Source: Amycolatopsis sp. (GTDB lineage Bacteria > Actinomycetota > Actinomycetes > Mycobacteriales > Pseudonocardiaceae). Taken from it: 64,000 bases of DNA. Where the stretch lies: the NCBI RefSeq assembly GCF_025464955.1, contig NZ_JAODNM010000124.1, positions 186,001-250,000 on the forward strand. Reading direction: 5' to 3'. A program made the translations under genes and the position numbers. This document shows, piece by piece, positions 34,545-42,687 of this stretch (the first letter of the stretch is position 1; every line of letters begins with the position of its first letter). Under the pieces are notes generated by a model, which was given only the letters and a program-made list of their open reading frames with translations, was not told the DNA's origin and ran no database searches.

Positions 34545-35915
34545 GTGACCGACTACCCCCATACCGAGCGGCGCACCCTCACCGGCTGGGCTCGAACGGC
34601 ACCGACCACCGCCGAGGTCCTCACCACCACGGACCTCGACGCCATCAGCCGAGCGGTGACCAGGGCGGGCGAACGCGGCGTCATCGCGCGCGGCCTCGGC
34701 CGGTCCTACGGCGACCCCGCGCAGAACGCCGGCGGCCTGGTGATCGACATGACCGCGTTGAGCCGGATCCACTCGATGGACCCCGACTCCGCGATCGTCG
34801 ACGTCGATGCCGGCGTCAGCCTGGACCAGTTGATGCGCGCGGCGCTGCCGTACGGCCTGTGGGTCCCGGTGCTGCCCGGAACGCGCCAGGTCACCATCGG
34901 CGGCGCGATCGCCAACGACATCCACGGCAAGAACCACCACAGCGCGGGCAGCTTCGGCAACCACGTCGTGTCGATGGACCTGCTGACCGCCGACGGCCAA
35001 GTGCGCACCGTCACCCCGGACGGTCCCGATTCGGAGCTGTTCTGGGCCACGGTCGCCGGCATCGGCCTCACCGGCATCATCCTGCGCGCCAGGATCAAGA
35101 TGACGAAGACGGAAACGGCGTACTTCAAGGCGGACATCCAGCGCACCGCGAACCTCGAGGAAACCCTCGAACTCGTCAGCGACGGCTCGGACGACAACTA
35201 CACGTATTCATCCGGCTGGTTCGATTCGATGTCGGTCGGCCCGAAGCTGGGCCGCGGGGCGTTCCAGCGCGGTTCACTGGCCAAGCTGGACGAGCTGCCG
35301 CCGAAACTGCGCGCGGACCCGTTGAAGTTCAACGCCGTCCAGCTGGCGAAGCTGCCGGACGTCTTCCCGAACGGGTTGGCGAACAAGCTTTCGTTCACCG
35401 CGATCGGCGAGCTGTACTACCGCAAGACGGCGAAAAACGCACGTGGCGTGATCCAGAACCTGACGGCGTTCTACCACCCGCTGGACCTCTTCGGCGAGTG
35501 GAACCGCGCGTACGGCTCGAAGGGGTTCGTGCAGTACCAGTTCAGCACTCCACTGAACGCCCACGAGCCCCTCACCCGGATCCTCCACAAGATCGCCGAG
35601 TCGGGACACGTGTCCTTCCTCAACGTGTTCAAGCGCATGGGCGAGGGCAACCGGGCGCCGCTGTCCTACCCGCACCCCGGCTGGATGGTCTGCCTGGACT
35701 TCCCGGTCAAGGATGGCCTCAGCGCCTTCTGTCAGGAGCTGGACGAGGACGTGCTCGCCTTCGGCGGCCGCCTGTACACGGCCAAGGATTCCCGCACCTC
35801 CCCCGAAACGTTCGCGAAGATGTATCCACGCATCGACGAGTGGCGCAAGGTCCGCGCTTCCGTAGACCCCGATGGCGTTTTCGCCTCGGACATGAGCCGA
35901 AGGTTGGAACTGTGA
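34545..35915 (+). CDS. dprE1: DprE1: decaprenylphosphoryl-ribose 2'-oxidase
   Basis: FAD enzyme that oxidises decaprenyl-phospho-ribose in the two-step epimerisation to decaprenyl-phospho-arabinose. The N-terminal vanillyl-oxidase-type FAD domain includes VIARGLGRSYGDPAQNAGG and TIGGAIANDIHGKNHHSAGS. The substrate domain carries YPHPGWMVCLDFPVK; its Cys383 aligns with the cysteine (Cys387 in M. tuberculosis) that benzothiazinones modify, so the enzyme should be sensitive. 456 residues, GTG start at 34545. It overlaps dprE2 by 4 bases. Confidence 0.96.
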   Translation: MTDYPHTERRTLTGWARTAPTTAEVLTTTDLDAISRAVTRAGERGVIARGLGRSYGDPAQNAGGLVIDMTALSRIHSMDPDSAIVDVDAGVSLDQLMRAALPYGLWVPVLPGTRQVTIGGAIANDIHGKNHHSAGSFGNHVVSMDLLTADGQVRTVTPDGPDSELFWATVAGIGLTGIILRARIKMTKTETAYFKADIQRTANLEETLELVSDGSDDNYTYSSGWFDSMSVGPKLGRGAFQRGSLAKLDELPPKLRADPLKFNAVQLAKLPDVFPNGLANKLSFTAIGELYYRKTAKNARGVIQNLTAFYHPLDLFGEWNRAYGSKGFVQYQFSTPLNAHEPLTRILHKIAESGHVSFLNVFKRMGEGNRAPLSYPHPGWMVCLDFPVKDGLSAFCQELDEDVLAFGGRLYTAKDSRTSPETFAKMYPRIDEWRKVRASVDPDGVFASDMSRRLEL

Positions 35916-36667
35916 TCGACGCCGTTGGAAACCCCCAGTCGCTGCTGCTGCTCGGCGGCACCTCCGATATCGCGCTGGCAATCGCCGAGAAGTACCTCGC
36001 GCAGCGCCCACTGAAGGTCATCCTGGCCGCGCGGAAGTCCGAGCGCCTGGACGCGGCCGTGCAGCGCATCAAGAACGCGGGCGGCGAGGTGTCCACTGTG
36101 GACTTCGATGCCAAGGACACCGCCTCGCATCCCGGTGTGCTCGACAAGGCGTTCGCCGACGGTGATGTCGACGTCGCCGTCGTCGCGTTCGGACTGCTCG
36201 GCGACCCCGAAGAGGTCTGGCAGGACCACGCCAAGGCCGTCGAACTCGCCGCGGTGAACTACACGGCGGCCGTCTCCGTCGGCGTCGCGCTGTCGGACCG
36301 GCTGAAGAAGCAGGGCCACGGCACGATCATCGCGCTGTCTTCCGTCGCCGGTGAGCGCGTCCGCCGGTCGAACTTCGTTTACGGCTCCACCAAAGCCGGT
36401 TTCGACGGGTTCTATCTGGGCCTCGGCGAGGCGCTGCGGCCGCTGGGCGTGCGGGTGACCGTCGTCCGGCCTGGGCACGTCAAGACCAAGATGACCGCCG
36501 GGCTCCCGGACGCGCCGCTCGCGCAGACCGCCGAGCAGGTCGCCGAGATCGCCGTCGACGCCGCCAAGAAGGGCAAGGAGCTCGTCTGGGCTCCCGCGCC
36601 GTTCCGGGCCGTCATGTCGGTACTGCGGCACGTCCCCCGCCCCATCTTCCGCAAACTTCCGTTCTAG
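35912..36667 (+). CDS. dprE2: DprE2: decaprenylphosphoryl-2-keto-ribose reductase
   Basis: Short-chain reductase that completes the epimerisation to decaprenyl-phospho-arabinose. The NAD site is LLLGGTSDIALAIAEKY, the catalytic Ser is in IIALSSVAGERVRRS and the YxxxK motif in YGSTKAG. 251 residues, as in mycobacteria. The GTG at 35912 overlaps the dprE1 stop (GTGA), and the frame upstream of it is a dprE1 shadow. The usual mycobacterial next gene (aftA, then embCAB) is absent here. Confidence 0.94.
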   Translation: MIDAVGNPQSLLLLGGTSDIALAIAEKYLAQRPLKVILAARKSERLDAAVQRIKNAGGEVSTVDFDAKDTASHPGVLDKAFADGDVDVAVVAFGLLGDPEEVWQDHAKAVELAAVNYTAAVSVGVALSDRLKKQGHGTIIALSSVAGERVRRSNFVYGSTKAGFDGFYLGLGEALRPLGVRVTVVRPGHVKTKMTAGLPDAPLAQTAEQVAEIAVDAAKKGKELVWAPAPFRAVMSVLRHVPRPIFRKLPF

Positions 36668-36669
36668 GA

Positions 36670-36741
36670 CTCGTGAGCGTTCCGGCACGCCCGGGTGCGG
36701 GTGCCCCGCAGGGCACAGTAAGCGGCCGGAACGCTCACGAG
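36670..36741. repeat. Dispersed palindrome, family A copy 2
   Basis: A 16-bp stem (36670-36685 with 36726-36741) that starts 3 bases after the dprE2 stop. It is nearly identical to 11493-11566, with compensated changes in the arms (GAGCGTTCC here, GAGTGTTCC there, and the matching change in the other arm). The remaining bases to 36799 hold nothing recognisable apart from the next gene's leader. Confidence 0.85.
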
Positions 36742-36799
36742 GGCCGACCTCCACTGATCGGTTGATGCGCGCCGAAGTCAAGGAGCGCACGATCAGGGC

Positions 36800-37468
36800 A
36801 TGGCTGACACACCGGTTCGCTCGAACGCGTCCCCCGGGACGACACTCGTCACGCTCCTGTGCGACGTCGTGGCACCCGTCGGCGGCTACTACCTGCTCCG
36901 CGCGTTCGGGGTCGACGAGCTGTGGGCGCTGCTCCTGAGCGGCCTGCCGCCGGCCGCCCGAGTGGTGTTTTCGCTGGTCAAGCACCGCAAGGTGGACGGC
37001 ATGGGCCTGTTCGTGCTGTTCATCGTCGGGCTGAGTGTGCTCACCGCGGTCATCAGCGGCGACCCGCGCACGCTGCTGATCCGGAGCGGCTGGGTAAGCC
37101 TGCTCGGCTCCGTCTGGATGTTCACCAGCCTGGTCGTCGGGCACCGGCCGACCACCTACCAAGCCACGATCGCGCTCCTCCCGAATCGGGCCGAGGCGCT
37201 GGAGCACTTCTGGGAGACCCGGCCGCGGTTCCGGCAGATGTGGCGGCGGCTCACCGTGATCTGGGGTTTCGGCACGCTTGTGGGCGGCCTGCTGAACGTC
37301 CTGATGGCGTACACGCTGCCTATCGACTCGGTGCCCGCGCTGGACACCACGCTCCAGGTCGCATCGATCGTGATCCTGCAGGTCATCACCCAGCTGATGC
37401 AGCGACGGGAAGGCACCATGCGCGAGACCTTTGCGGGCGGTAACCACGTCGGAGCGGCGTCCACTTGA
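36800..37468 (+). CDS. Polytopic membrane protein, VC0807/DUF3159-like
   Basis: 222-residue protein with about six hydrophobic helices. The conserved-looking core is VDELWALLLSGLPPAARVVF, SLVKHRKVDGMGLFVLFIVG and SGDPRTLLIRSG, characteristic of VC0807-type membrane proteins of unknown function. ATG at 36800. The last 4 bases overlap the TTG start of the YceI gene, suggesting one transcript. Confidence 0.72.
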   Translation: MADTPVRSNASPGTTLVTLLCDVVAPVGGYYLLRAFGVDELWALLLSGLPPAARVVFSLVKHRKVDGMGLFVLFIVGLSVLTAVISGDPRTLLIRSGWVSLLGSVWMFTSLVVGHRPTTYQATIALLPNRAEALEHFWETRPRFRQMWRRLTVIWGFGTLVGGLLNVLMAYTLPIDSVPALDTTLQVASIVILQVITQLMQRREGTMRETFAGGNHVGAAST

Positions 37469-37980
37469 GCAAGTCCGTCGAGATCCCGCCACCCGGTGAC
37501 TACGTGATCGACCCCGGTCGGTCGAGGATCACCTTCTCCGGGCGGCATCTCTTCGGGCTCGCGCCGGTGCGCGGGAGGTTCGCCATCAACAGCGGACGGA
37601 TCCGCGTCGCCAACCCTGTAACCGGTTCCGTCGCCGAAGCGCAGATCGACGCGACCAGCTTCGACACCGGGAACCGGATGCGGGACAGCGAGCTCAAGTC
37701 CTCGCGCTTCCTCGACGTCGACCGCTACCCGGAGATCACCTTCCGCGACGGCCACGTGCGCGAAACCCGTGGTGGATGGGTACTCGAAGGCACACTGACC
37801 GTGCACGACGTGGCCAACAACGCCCGCATCGAGATCGAACGCGCGACGGTCTCGGACGGCGAGTTCACCGTCCGAGGCACGACCCGGATCGACCGGGGCG
37901 AGTTCGGTATCACCACCGGCAGCACGCTGGGCGGCCGGGAGTTCGACCTCGCACTCGACGTCACCGCGCGGCTGAGCTGA
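37465..37980 (+). CDS. YceI-family protein
   Basis: 171-residue lipocalin-like beta-barrel of the YceI family, known to bind polyisoprenoids in homologues. It starts GDYVIDPGRSRITFSGRHLF, the typical first strand, then has SFDTGNRMRDSELKSSRFLD and YPEITFRDG, and ends TLGGREFDLALDVTA. There is no signal peptide, so it is cytosolic. TTG start at 37465, coupled to the preceding membrane-protein gene. A role in handling polyprenyl lipids would suit the arabinan neighbourhood but is inferred. Confidence 0.88.
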   Translation: MSKSVEIPPPGDYVIDPGRSRITFSGRHLFGLAPVRGRFAINSGRIRVANPVTGSVAEAQIDATSFDTGNRMRDSELKSSRFLDVDRYPEITFRDGHVRETRGGWVLEGTLTVHDVANNARIEIERATVSDGEFTVRGTTRIDRGEFGITTGSTLGGREFDLALDVTARLS

Positions 37981-38144
37981 ACTCCGAGCTCAGACGGCTT
38001 GTCCTTGCCGATTATGCCGCCGACCACGCGGTAGTCGAAGGGAGAACGTTGCCCCCACGATCCTGACGAAACCTTACCGTTCAAGGCTTGCCGGCCTGAT
38101 CACCTTGATACTGGAACCGACTGTCGTCGGGCCGGCCTTACCTG

Positions 38145-38597
38145 TCATTGAGATGCAGCGGAGTCGTCAGAACCAACCCTCGATGGAAACAGGAGGTCAT
38201 ACCGGTACTCATAGTACCGGGATAGATCGAAAACGTTGATCGTCTTGGCCCAGGTGCCGACGTCTATCTGGGTAAATCCCCGTTTCTGCGCTTCCGATTT
38301 CTCGTCTCCGGCGTAGTACAACCCTACAGATCCGTCCGCATCAATCGCGACGATACGACATGGCATTCCCAGATAAGTCGTATTGGTGGTTATCTCCACC
38401 AATGTTTCACAGTGTTCAACAGGAACCACGGCCAGCCAAGCACCGAACGCTTCGTTCCAGGAAAAGAGTTCAGAAAGCGGAGGATCTTCGCCGCGGTGCA
38501 CCAAGGTTATTCGATCTCCATGAGGATACGAACTTGCTTCGTACTCCCGACCATCCACCGTCGCGAAGATTCCCGACCTGGGCCGCTGGATCGTCAT
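38145..38597 (-). CDS. Putative immunity protein 2 (paired with orphan toxin tip)
   Basis: 150-residue soluble protein homologous to the one at 39274: both share DRITLVHRGEDPP / ERPPDDRF-type N-terminal halves, SYLGYECQV / TYLGMPCRI, YYAGD / YYLGG and a final RYDLLF / WQDLLF. The ATG at 38597 overlaps the stop of the toxin-tip gene (ATGA), as in the upstream pair; a GTG at 38612 is less likely. Codons are much less GC-biased than the flanks. Immunity function is inferred from gene order; no known immunity family was recognised. Confidence 0.68.
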   Translation of the reverse strand: MTIQRPRSGIFATVDGREYEASSYPHGDRITLVHRGEDPPLSELFSWNEAFGAWLAVVPVEHCETLVEITTNTTYLGMPCRIVAIDADGSVGLYYAGDEKSEAQKRGFTQIDVGTWAKTINVFDLSRYYEYRYDLLFPSRVGSDDSAASQ

Positions 38598-39277
38598 CGA
38601 AGACTCTCCCACCCTAGCGCAGCTCCACGGTAGATCGCCACTGGCACCTTGACTCCCCGCCTGTCGTGCTCAATAATTGTCGCCGACTCCGGCACTTCAC
38701 CAAATCGCATCCAGCGCTCCGGGAAGCCGATCTCCGAATTCGCCGTAATCCCCGTACCTGTGTACGGCCAAGGGTTCAGCTCCATCCGGTATGTACCGGG
38801 ATCCAACTCGCTGCGCCGCGCCGCATCAAACATTTCCCACGCTGCTACTCGAACGTCTGCTTGGTTAGGCGGGTAACCAATTCCCGGATAAGGCAACGTC
38901 GGCGCACCGAGCGGAATAACAAATTTGTCCGGATCCACCGCCAGAAACTCCATCGCATGAATGACCGGAATATTCGGCGTGAACGGGCTTCCTGGGAAAT
39001 CGAGTCGGAACCCGGCGATGAAGTCTTCTGGACCTCGCAGGTGCGTCGTATCCTGCTGGCGCGCAACCATACCGCCGACCGTCCGAAAATTGAAGGGCGG
39101 CTGCCGTCCGGAAACTCCAGCGGACATCTCGCGACGTAGATAGCGACTGAGCGCGTCGGGACGCAAGACCTTGATCATGACAGTGTTGCTCTCGACCGGC
39201 GCGAACTGGAGGGAGCGTGCAACCAGGTCTCGCTGCTCACGAGTCAACTGCCCAGAACCGGGGATAGGTTGCGTCAC
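38594..39277 (-). CDS. Orphan toxin C-terminal module
   Basis: 227-residue protein that corresponds only to the C-terminal domain of the toxin at 39738. Homology begins at PGSGQLT (residues 6-12) and runs to the last residues (ALGWESLR versus TLGWEDLR). Shared blocks include RTVGGMVARQQDTTHLRGPE, RLDFPGSPF, WPYTGTGITA and PERW. It lacks the WXG-like and proline-rich parts, so it is either a silent cassette that can replace the active tip or a cytosolic relic. GTG at 39277 overlaps the upstream immunity stop (GTGA). Low-GC codon use. Confidence 0.75.
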   Translation of the reverse strand: MTQPIPGSGQLTREQRDLVARSLQFAPVESNTVMIKVLRPDALSRYLRREMSAGVSGRQPPFNFRTVGGMVARQQDTTHLRGPEDFIAGFRLDFPGSPFTPNIPVIHAMEFLAVDPDKFVIPLGAPTLPYPGIGYPPNQADVRVAAWEMFDAARRSELDPGTYRMELNPWPYTGTGITANSEIGFPERWMRFGEVPESATIIEHDRRGVKVPVAIYRGAALGWESLR

Positions 39278-39741
39278 GTTCGCGCGGCCTCGCCGTCGAC
39301 TCGCTTAAAAGAATCTTCTCTCCAGAGATCGAACAGGAGGTCCTGCCACTCCTCGCGATACCCGCGGAGCTCCGAAATCGGGACAACCTTCGAAAAGGTT
39401 CCGGGATCACTCTGCACGAAACCATCTTCTTCTGCTCGCCCTGTGTTCCCGCCAAGATAGTAGACCAACGCCGTCTTGTCATCCGAGATCGAGATAACCT
39501 GGCACTCATATCCCAGGTAGCTGGCCTTACTCTTGATATAATAAGCAGCCTGACACTCTACAAGAGGCACTTCAGCTTGCCAGGCATTCCACTTTTCCAG
39601 GTATTCAAAACGGTCATCAGGTGGACGCTCGCCGCCCACCTGAGTGAGACCGACCATGTCGTCATCCAGTTCATCAACTCCGGTATAAATGATCCCTTTG
39701 AATTCTACTATTCTATCGAATCTTGGGTATTTGTTACTCAT
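39274..39741 (-). CDS. Putative immunity protein 1
   Basis: 155-residue soluble protein between the full-length toxin and the orphan tip. It is clearly related to the protein at 38145 (shared SYLGYECQVISI, YYLGGN, EEWQDLLFDLW). The ATG at 39741 (MSNKYPRF) overlaps the toxin TGA by 4 bases; upstream codons in the frame belong to the toxin. Placement directly after a polymorphic toxin is the main argument for immunity. Base composition is notably AT-richer than the chromosome. Confidence 0.7.
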   Translation of the reverse strand: MSNKYPRFDRIVEFKGIIYTGVDELDDDMVGLTQVGGERPPDDRFEYLEKWNAWQAEVPLVECQAAYYIKSKASYLGYECQVISISDDKTALVYYLGGNTGRAEEDGFVQSDPGTFSKVVPISELRGYREEWQDLLFDLWREDSFKRVDGEAART

Positions 39742-41234
39742 CTCAGGTCCTCCCACCCCAGCGTCAGCCCACGGTAGCGCGCTACCGGAGTCTTGTTTCC
39801 GGCAGAATCGTATTCGTAGATAGTACTGCCGCTCTTAAGATCGTCATAAGGTCGAATTCGCTCGGGAACACCGTTCTGGGCATCTGCAGTCATCCCTGTC
39901 CCACTGTATGGCCATTTCGACACATCCCTGCGGTAGGAACTCGAATCGTGGCCCTGGGACTCTGCCGCTCCGACCATGTCGTCAGCTGCACCTTGAACCG
40001 AACGCCAGTTCTCACGAGTACCGCTCCCTCCACCAAAAGGCGCTCCGAAAGGCGTCTGATACTCACTTTTTCCTGCTGGAAATTCAATTACGTGAACAGG
40101 CCTCGAAGAGACCTTGTAGGGACTGTTTTCGTAGTCAAGACGGTTACCCTGGATGATCTCCGCCGGCGTACGCATGTGCGTGGCGTCCTGCGCTCGGGCC
40201 ACGAAACCGCCGACTGTGTTCGAGTTGAATCTCGAATCCGGGCTGTCGTCGACTTCGTTTCTCAGGTATCTGTCCAGCTGACCTGGCGGGATCACCTTTT
40301 GCATCGTGGTGTCGGGGGTGATGACGACGAGTTTCTGGGCGCGGGCGACGAGTTCGCGTTCGCGTTGGGTGAGCTGGCCGGAGCCGGGGACTTCACCGGG
40401 TTTGGGTTTGGCGGCCATCTTGCCGAAGGCCGTGTCCAGTTCCTTCTGCTCGCCCGGGGTGAAGTTGTCCTTGATCGTGTCCCGCCAGTGCTGCGGCGGC
40501 GGGTTGGTGGGCGGGGCCGCCGACGAGGGCGGGGTGCTGGAGCGGCCGCCACCGGGTGGGGTGGAGTCGCCTGGGGTGGGGGTGCCGGCGTGATCCGACG
40601 GGGTCGTGGGGTGCGGGGTCGGAGTGGGGGTTGACGTACTTGAGGGCGACGTCGAGGTGCTGGGGCTGGCCGAGGACGCCTTCGTCGACGAGGTGTCGGG
40701 GACGTCGTTGACCTTCTTGTTGAGCGCGTCGGCGGCATCGGTTTCGGTCTGCTCGTAGCGCCGGGCGACTTCCGTCGTGCGGTCGCGGGCGGAGCGGACG
40801 GTGCCGGCGGCCGATTGGACGTGGGTGTGCGCGGTGGCGATGCCGTTGTTGACGTCGCCGGCCGCACCGGCGCCGAGGAGGCCCAGCGACCGCGAGTCGA
40901 AGTGGACCCCGCCGACGGTCTGTGCGACACCGTCGAGTCGCCCGGCCGTGGCGTCGAGTTTGGTCGACATCGCGTGGACGGTTTCGGGATCGGCGTTGAA
41001 GCCGGTGCCTCGCCCGCCGCTCGTGCCTGGCCTGCCTCCCGAACTCGGCTTGCCGCCCGGCTTATCCGGTTTGCCGCCGGGCTTGGTGCTCGGCTTCGAC
41101 GGCGTTTCGTCCGGCCCCGGTCTGGATCTGGTCTCGGGTTTGGTCTCGGGTTTGGTCTCCGGCTTGTCGCGCGGTTTGGTGCTCGGCTTCGTGTGCTCGG
41201 TCGTTGTGTGGTGGCTCGTACCGTGTTTGACCAC
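39738..41234 (-). CDS. Polymorphic toxin with ESX-type N-terminus
   Basis: 498-residue modular protein. Residues 1-85 are a basic Lys/Pro/Gly-rich region with KPETKPETKPET repeats. Residues about 88-190 form a helical ESX/WXG-like domain (NADPETVHAMSTKLDATAGR, VGGVHFDSRSLGLLGAGAAG). Then a Ser/Thr/Pro linker (~190-255) and a short helical segment with DNFTPGEQKELDTAFGKM. The variable toxin tip starts at PGSGQLT, residue 283. The tip (VGGFVARAQDATHMRTPAE, WPYSGTGMTADAQ, YRGLTLGWEDLR) matches the orphan module downstream. Its activity is unknown. GTG at 41234. Confidence 0.75.
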   Translation of the reverse strand: MVKHGTSHHTTTEHTKPSTKPRDKPETKPETKPETRSRPGPDETPSKPSTKPGGKPDKPGGKPSSGGRPGTSGGRGTGFNADPETVHAMSTKLDATAGRLDGVAQTVGGVHFDSRSLGLLGAGAAGDVNNGIATAHTHVQSAAGTVRSARDRTTEVARRYEQTETDAADALNKKVNDVPDTSSTKASSASPSTSTSPSSTSTPTPTPHPTTPSDHAGTPTPGDSTPPGGGRSSTPPSSAAPPTNPPPQHWRDTIKDNFTPGEQKELDTAFGKMAAKPKPGEVPGSGQLTQRERELVARAQKLVVITPDTTMQKVIPPGQLDRYLRNEVDDSPDSRFNSNTVGGFVARAQDATHMRTPAEIIQGNRLDYENSPYKVSSRPVHVIEFPAGKSEYQTPFGAPFGGGSGTRENWRSVQGAADDMVGAAESQGHDSSSYRRDVSKWPYSGTGMTADAQNGVPERIRPYDDLKSGSTIYEYDSAGNKTPVARYRGLTLGWEDLR

Positions 41235-41237
41235 CGC

Positions 41238-42047
41238 CTACGCCCCCTCGGCCGGCATCGGCTTCGCCGCGTCATACGCGCCCATGGCGAGGCCGCCGGC
41301 CTGCGAGAACCGGTCCAACCCCTTCGTGAGCTTCTCCATCGACTCCGCCAGCTTCGCGATTCGGCCACCCTGCCTGCCGAAGCCTTCCAGGAGTTTCGAG
41401 ATCTTGCTCGCGATCTTCGACGCCGTAGCCGCCGCACGAGCCGCGCCGACGCCACAGAAGGCCGCGATCGAGCCGCCGAAGGTGACGACCGCCGACGCCG
41501 CGGCGATCAGCGCGTCCCGGATCAGTTCGGAGATCACCGAGGAGATCAGGCCGAACACGATCCCGCGCAACGTCGTCACGAGCATGCCCGAGATCCCGGC
41601 GACGGCGGCCGTGCCGTCGATCGTCTTACCGAGCGACTCGAGTTCCTCGGCCGCCTGGGTCAGGCTCGAGCGGTACGCGTCCGCGGCCTCACCGTTCCAG
41701 TCGCCGATCGTCGCGAGGTCCTGCCGGTGCTCGTCGGCGAGGGTGCGCATCTCGGCCGCGGCCTGTTTCAGCTGGTCGACGTTGGCATTGATCGCATCGG
41801 GGTTGCCGAGCAGCGCGTCCAGCGGCTCACGCAGGAAGCTCACGTGCTCGAGCAACCAGCCGACACCGGCGTTGAGCAGCGCGCCCAGCGGGTCCACCAT
41901 GGCCCCGACGGTGTCCACCACGGCGCCGGCCGCGGCGATCGAGACGCCGACGACCTTCTCCCCCTCGGACTCCGAGTCCGAAACCACCGAATCGACCAGG
42001 CCCGAATAGGTGTCGAAGATGCCCGCACCCGAAGTCGCCGTTGTCAT
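41238..42047 (-). CDS. WXG100-like ESX protein with hydrophobic C-terminal half
   Basis: 269-residue protein. Residues about 85-140 are a WXG100-type helical hairpin (ANVDQLKQAAAEMRTLADEH, IGDWNGEAADAYRSSLTQAA with the WNG turn). The region 150-205 is hydrophobic and could insert in a membrane (ISGMLVTTLRGIVFGLISSV). It precedes the polymorphic toxin gene by 3 bases and follows a YbaB-like gene by 9 bases, so it probably belongs to toxin export or chaperoning. Confidence 0.78.
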   Translation of the reverse strand: MTTATSGAGIFDTYSGLVDSVVSDSESEGEKVVGVSIAAAGAVVDTVGAMVDPLGALLNAGVGWLLEHVSFLREPLDALLGNPDAINANVDQLKQAAAEMRTLADEHRQDLATIGDWNGEAADAYRSSLTQAAEELESLGKTIDGTAAVAGISGMLVTTLRGIVFGLISSVISELIRDALIAAASAVVTFGGSIAAFCGVGAARAAATASKIASKISKLLEGFGRQGGRIAKLAESMEKLTKGLDRFSQAGGLAMGAYDAAKPMPAEGA

Positions 42048-42056
42048 GTGATCCCC

Positions 42057-42581
42057 CTAGTGCCGTCTCAAGAACGAATTGTCGCCGAAGTCTTCGTCGT
42101 CCTCGTCCGGCCGAGGCCGCCGCGGACGGGCCGGCGGCGGTGTCGGTGGCCGTGGCGGGGCGGGCATGTGGGGTACTTCGGGCTCGTCGGTGACGAACAG
42201 CCGGCGCTCCTGCGGCCCGCCTGGCGTCTCCGGCTCGTCCGGTTCCTCCGGCGGGATGTACCCGGTGACCATGTGCATGGCCTCCGAGTCGCCACCCAGC
42301 GGCGCGAACGCCTCCGCGACGTGCACGGCGGCCTCCCGCTGCGCCTTCCGCGCCAGCTTGAGGATGTCCTCGGCGAGCTTCGTGCCCGACCCCTTCACCG
42401 CCGAATCGGCGATCACCAGGTCGGTCAGCGAACCGTTCGGCGCGACGGTGACCCGGATCGAGCCGTCACCGGACGCCGCGGAAGCACCGGACGCCTCCAG
42501 GTTCTCCTGGAACTCCGCTGCCTTCTCCCGCACGTCGGCGATCTTCGATTCGAAGTTCGCCAGCCACTCCTCGGGTGTCAC
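42057..42581 (-). CDS. YbaB/EbfC-like protein heading the toxin operon
   Basis: 174-residue protein. Residues 1-95 resemble YbaB/EbfC nucleoid proteins as found beside actinobacterial ESX genes (EEWLANFESKIADVREKAAE, SIRVTVAPNGSLTDLVIADS, LARKAQREAA). The rest is an acidic Pro/Arg-rich tail (PAPPRPPTPPPARPRRPRP) ending GDNSFLRRH. GTG start at 42581. It is the first gene of the six-gene minus-strand toxin operon. Confidence 0.75.
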   Translation of the reverse strand: MTPEEWLANFESKIADVREKAAEFQENLEASGASAASGDGSIRVTVAPNGSLTDLVIADSAVKGSGTKLAEDILKLARKAQREAAVHVAEAFAPLGGDSEAMHMVTGYIPPEEPDEPETPGGPQERRLFVTDEPEVPHMPAPPRPPTPPPARPRRPRPDEDDEDFGDNSFLRRH

Positions 42582-42687
42582 CCGTTCCTCCCATACACCG
42601 CAAAGCCGACACTAAGAGTGCAGGGACAACGTACCGGTTCCCTCGCCGCGCGATTATTTTCGCGCGGCGAACCACTGAGAAGACAGA

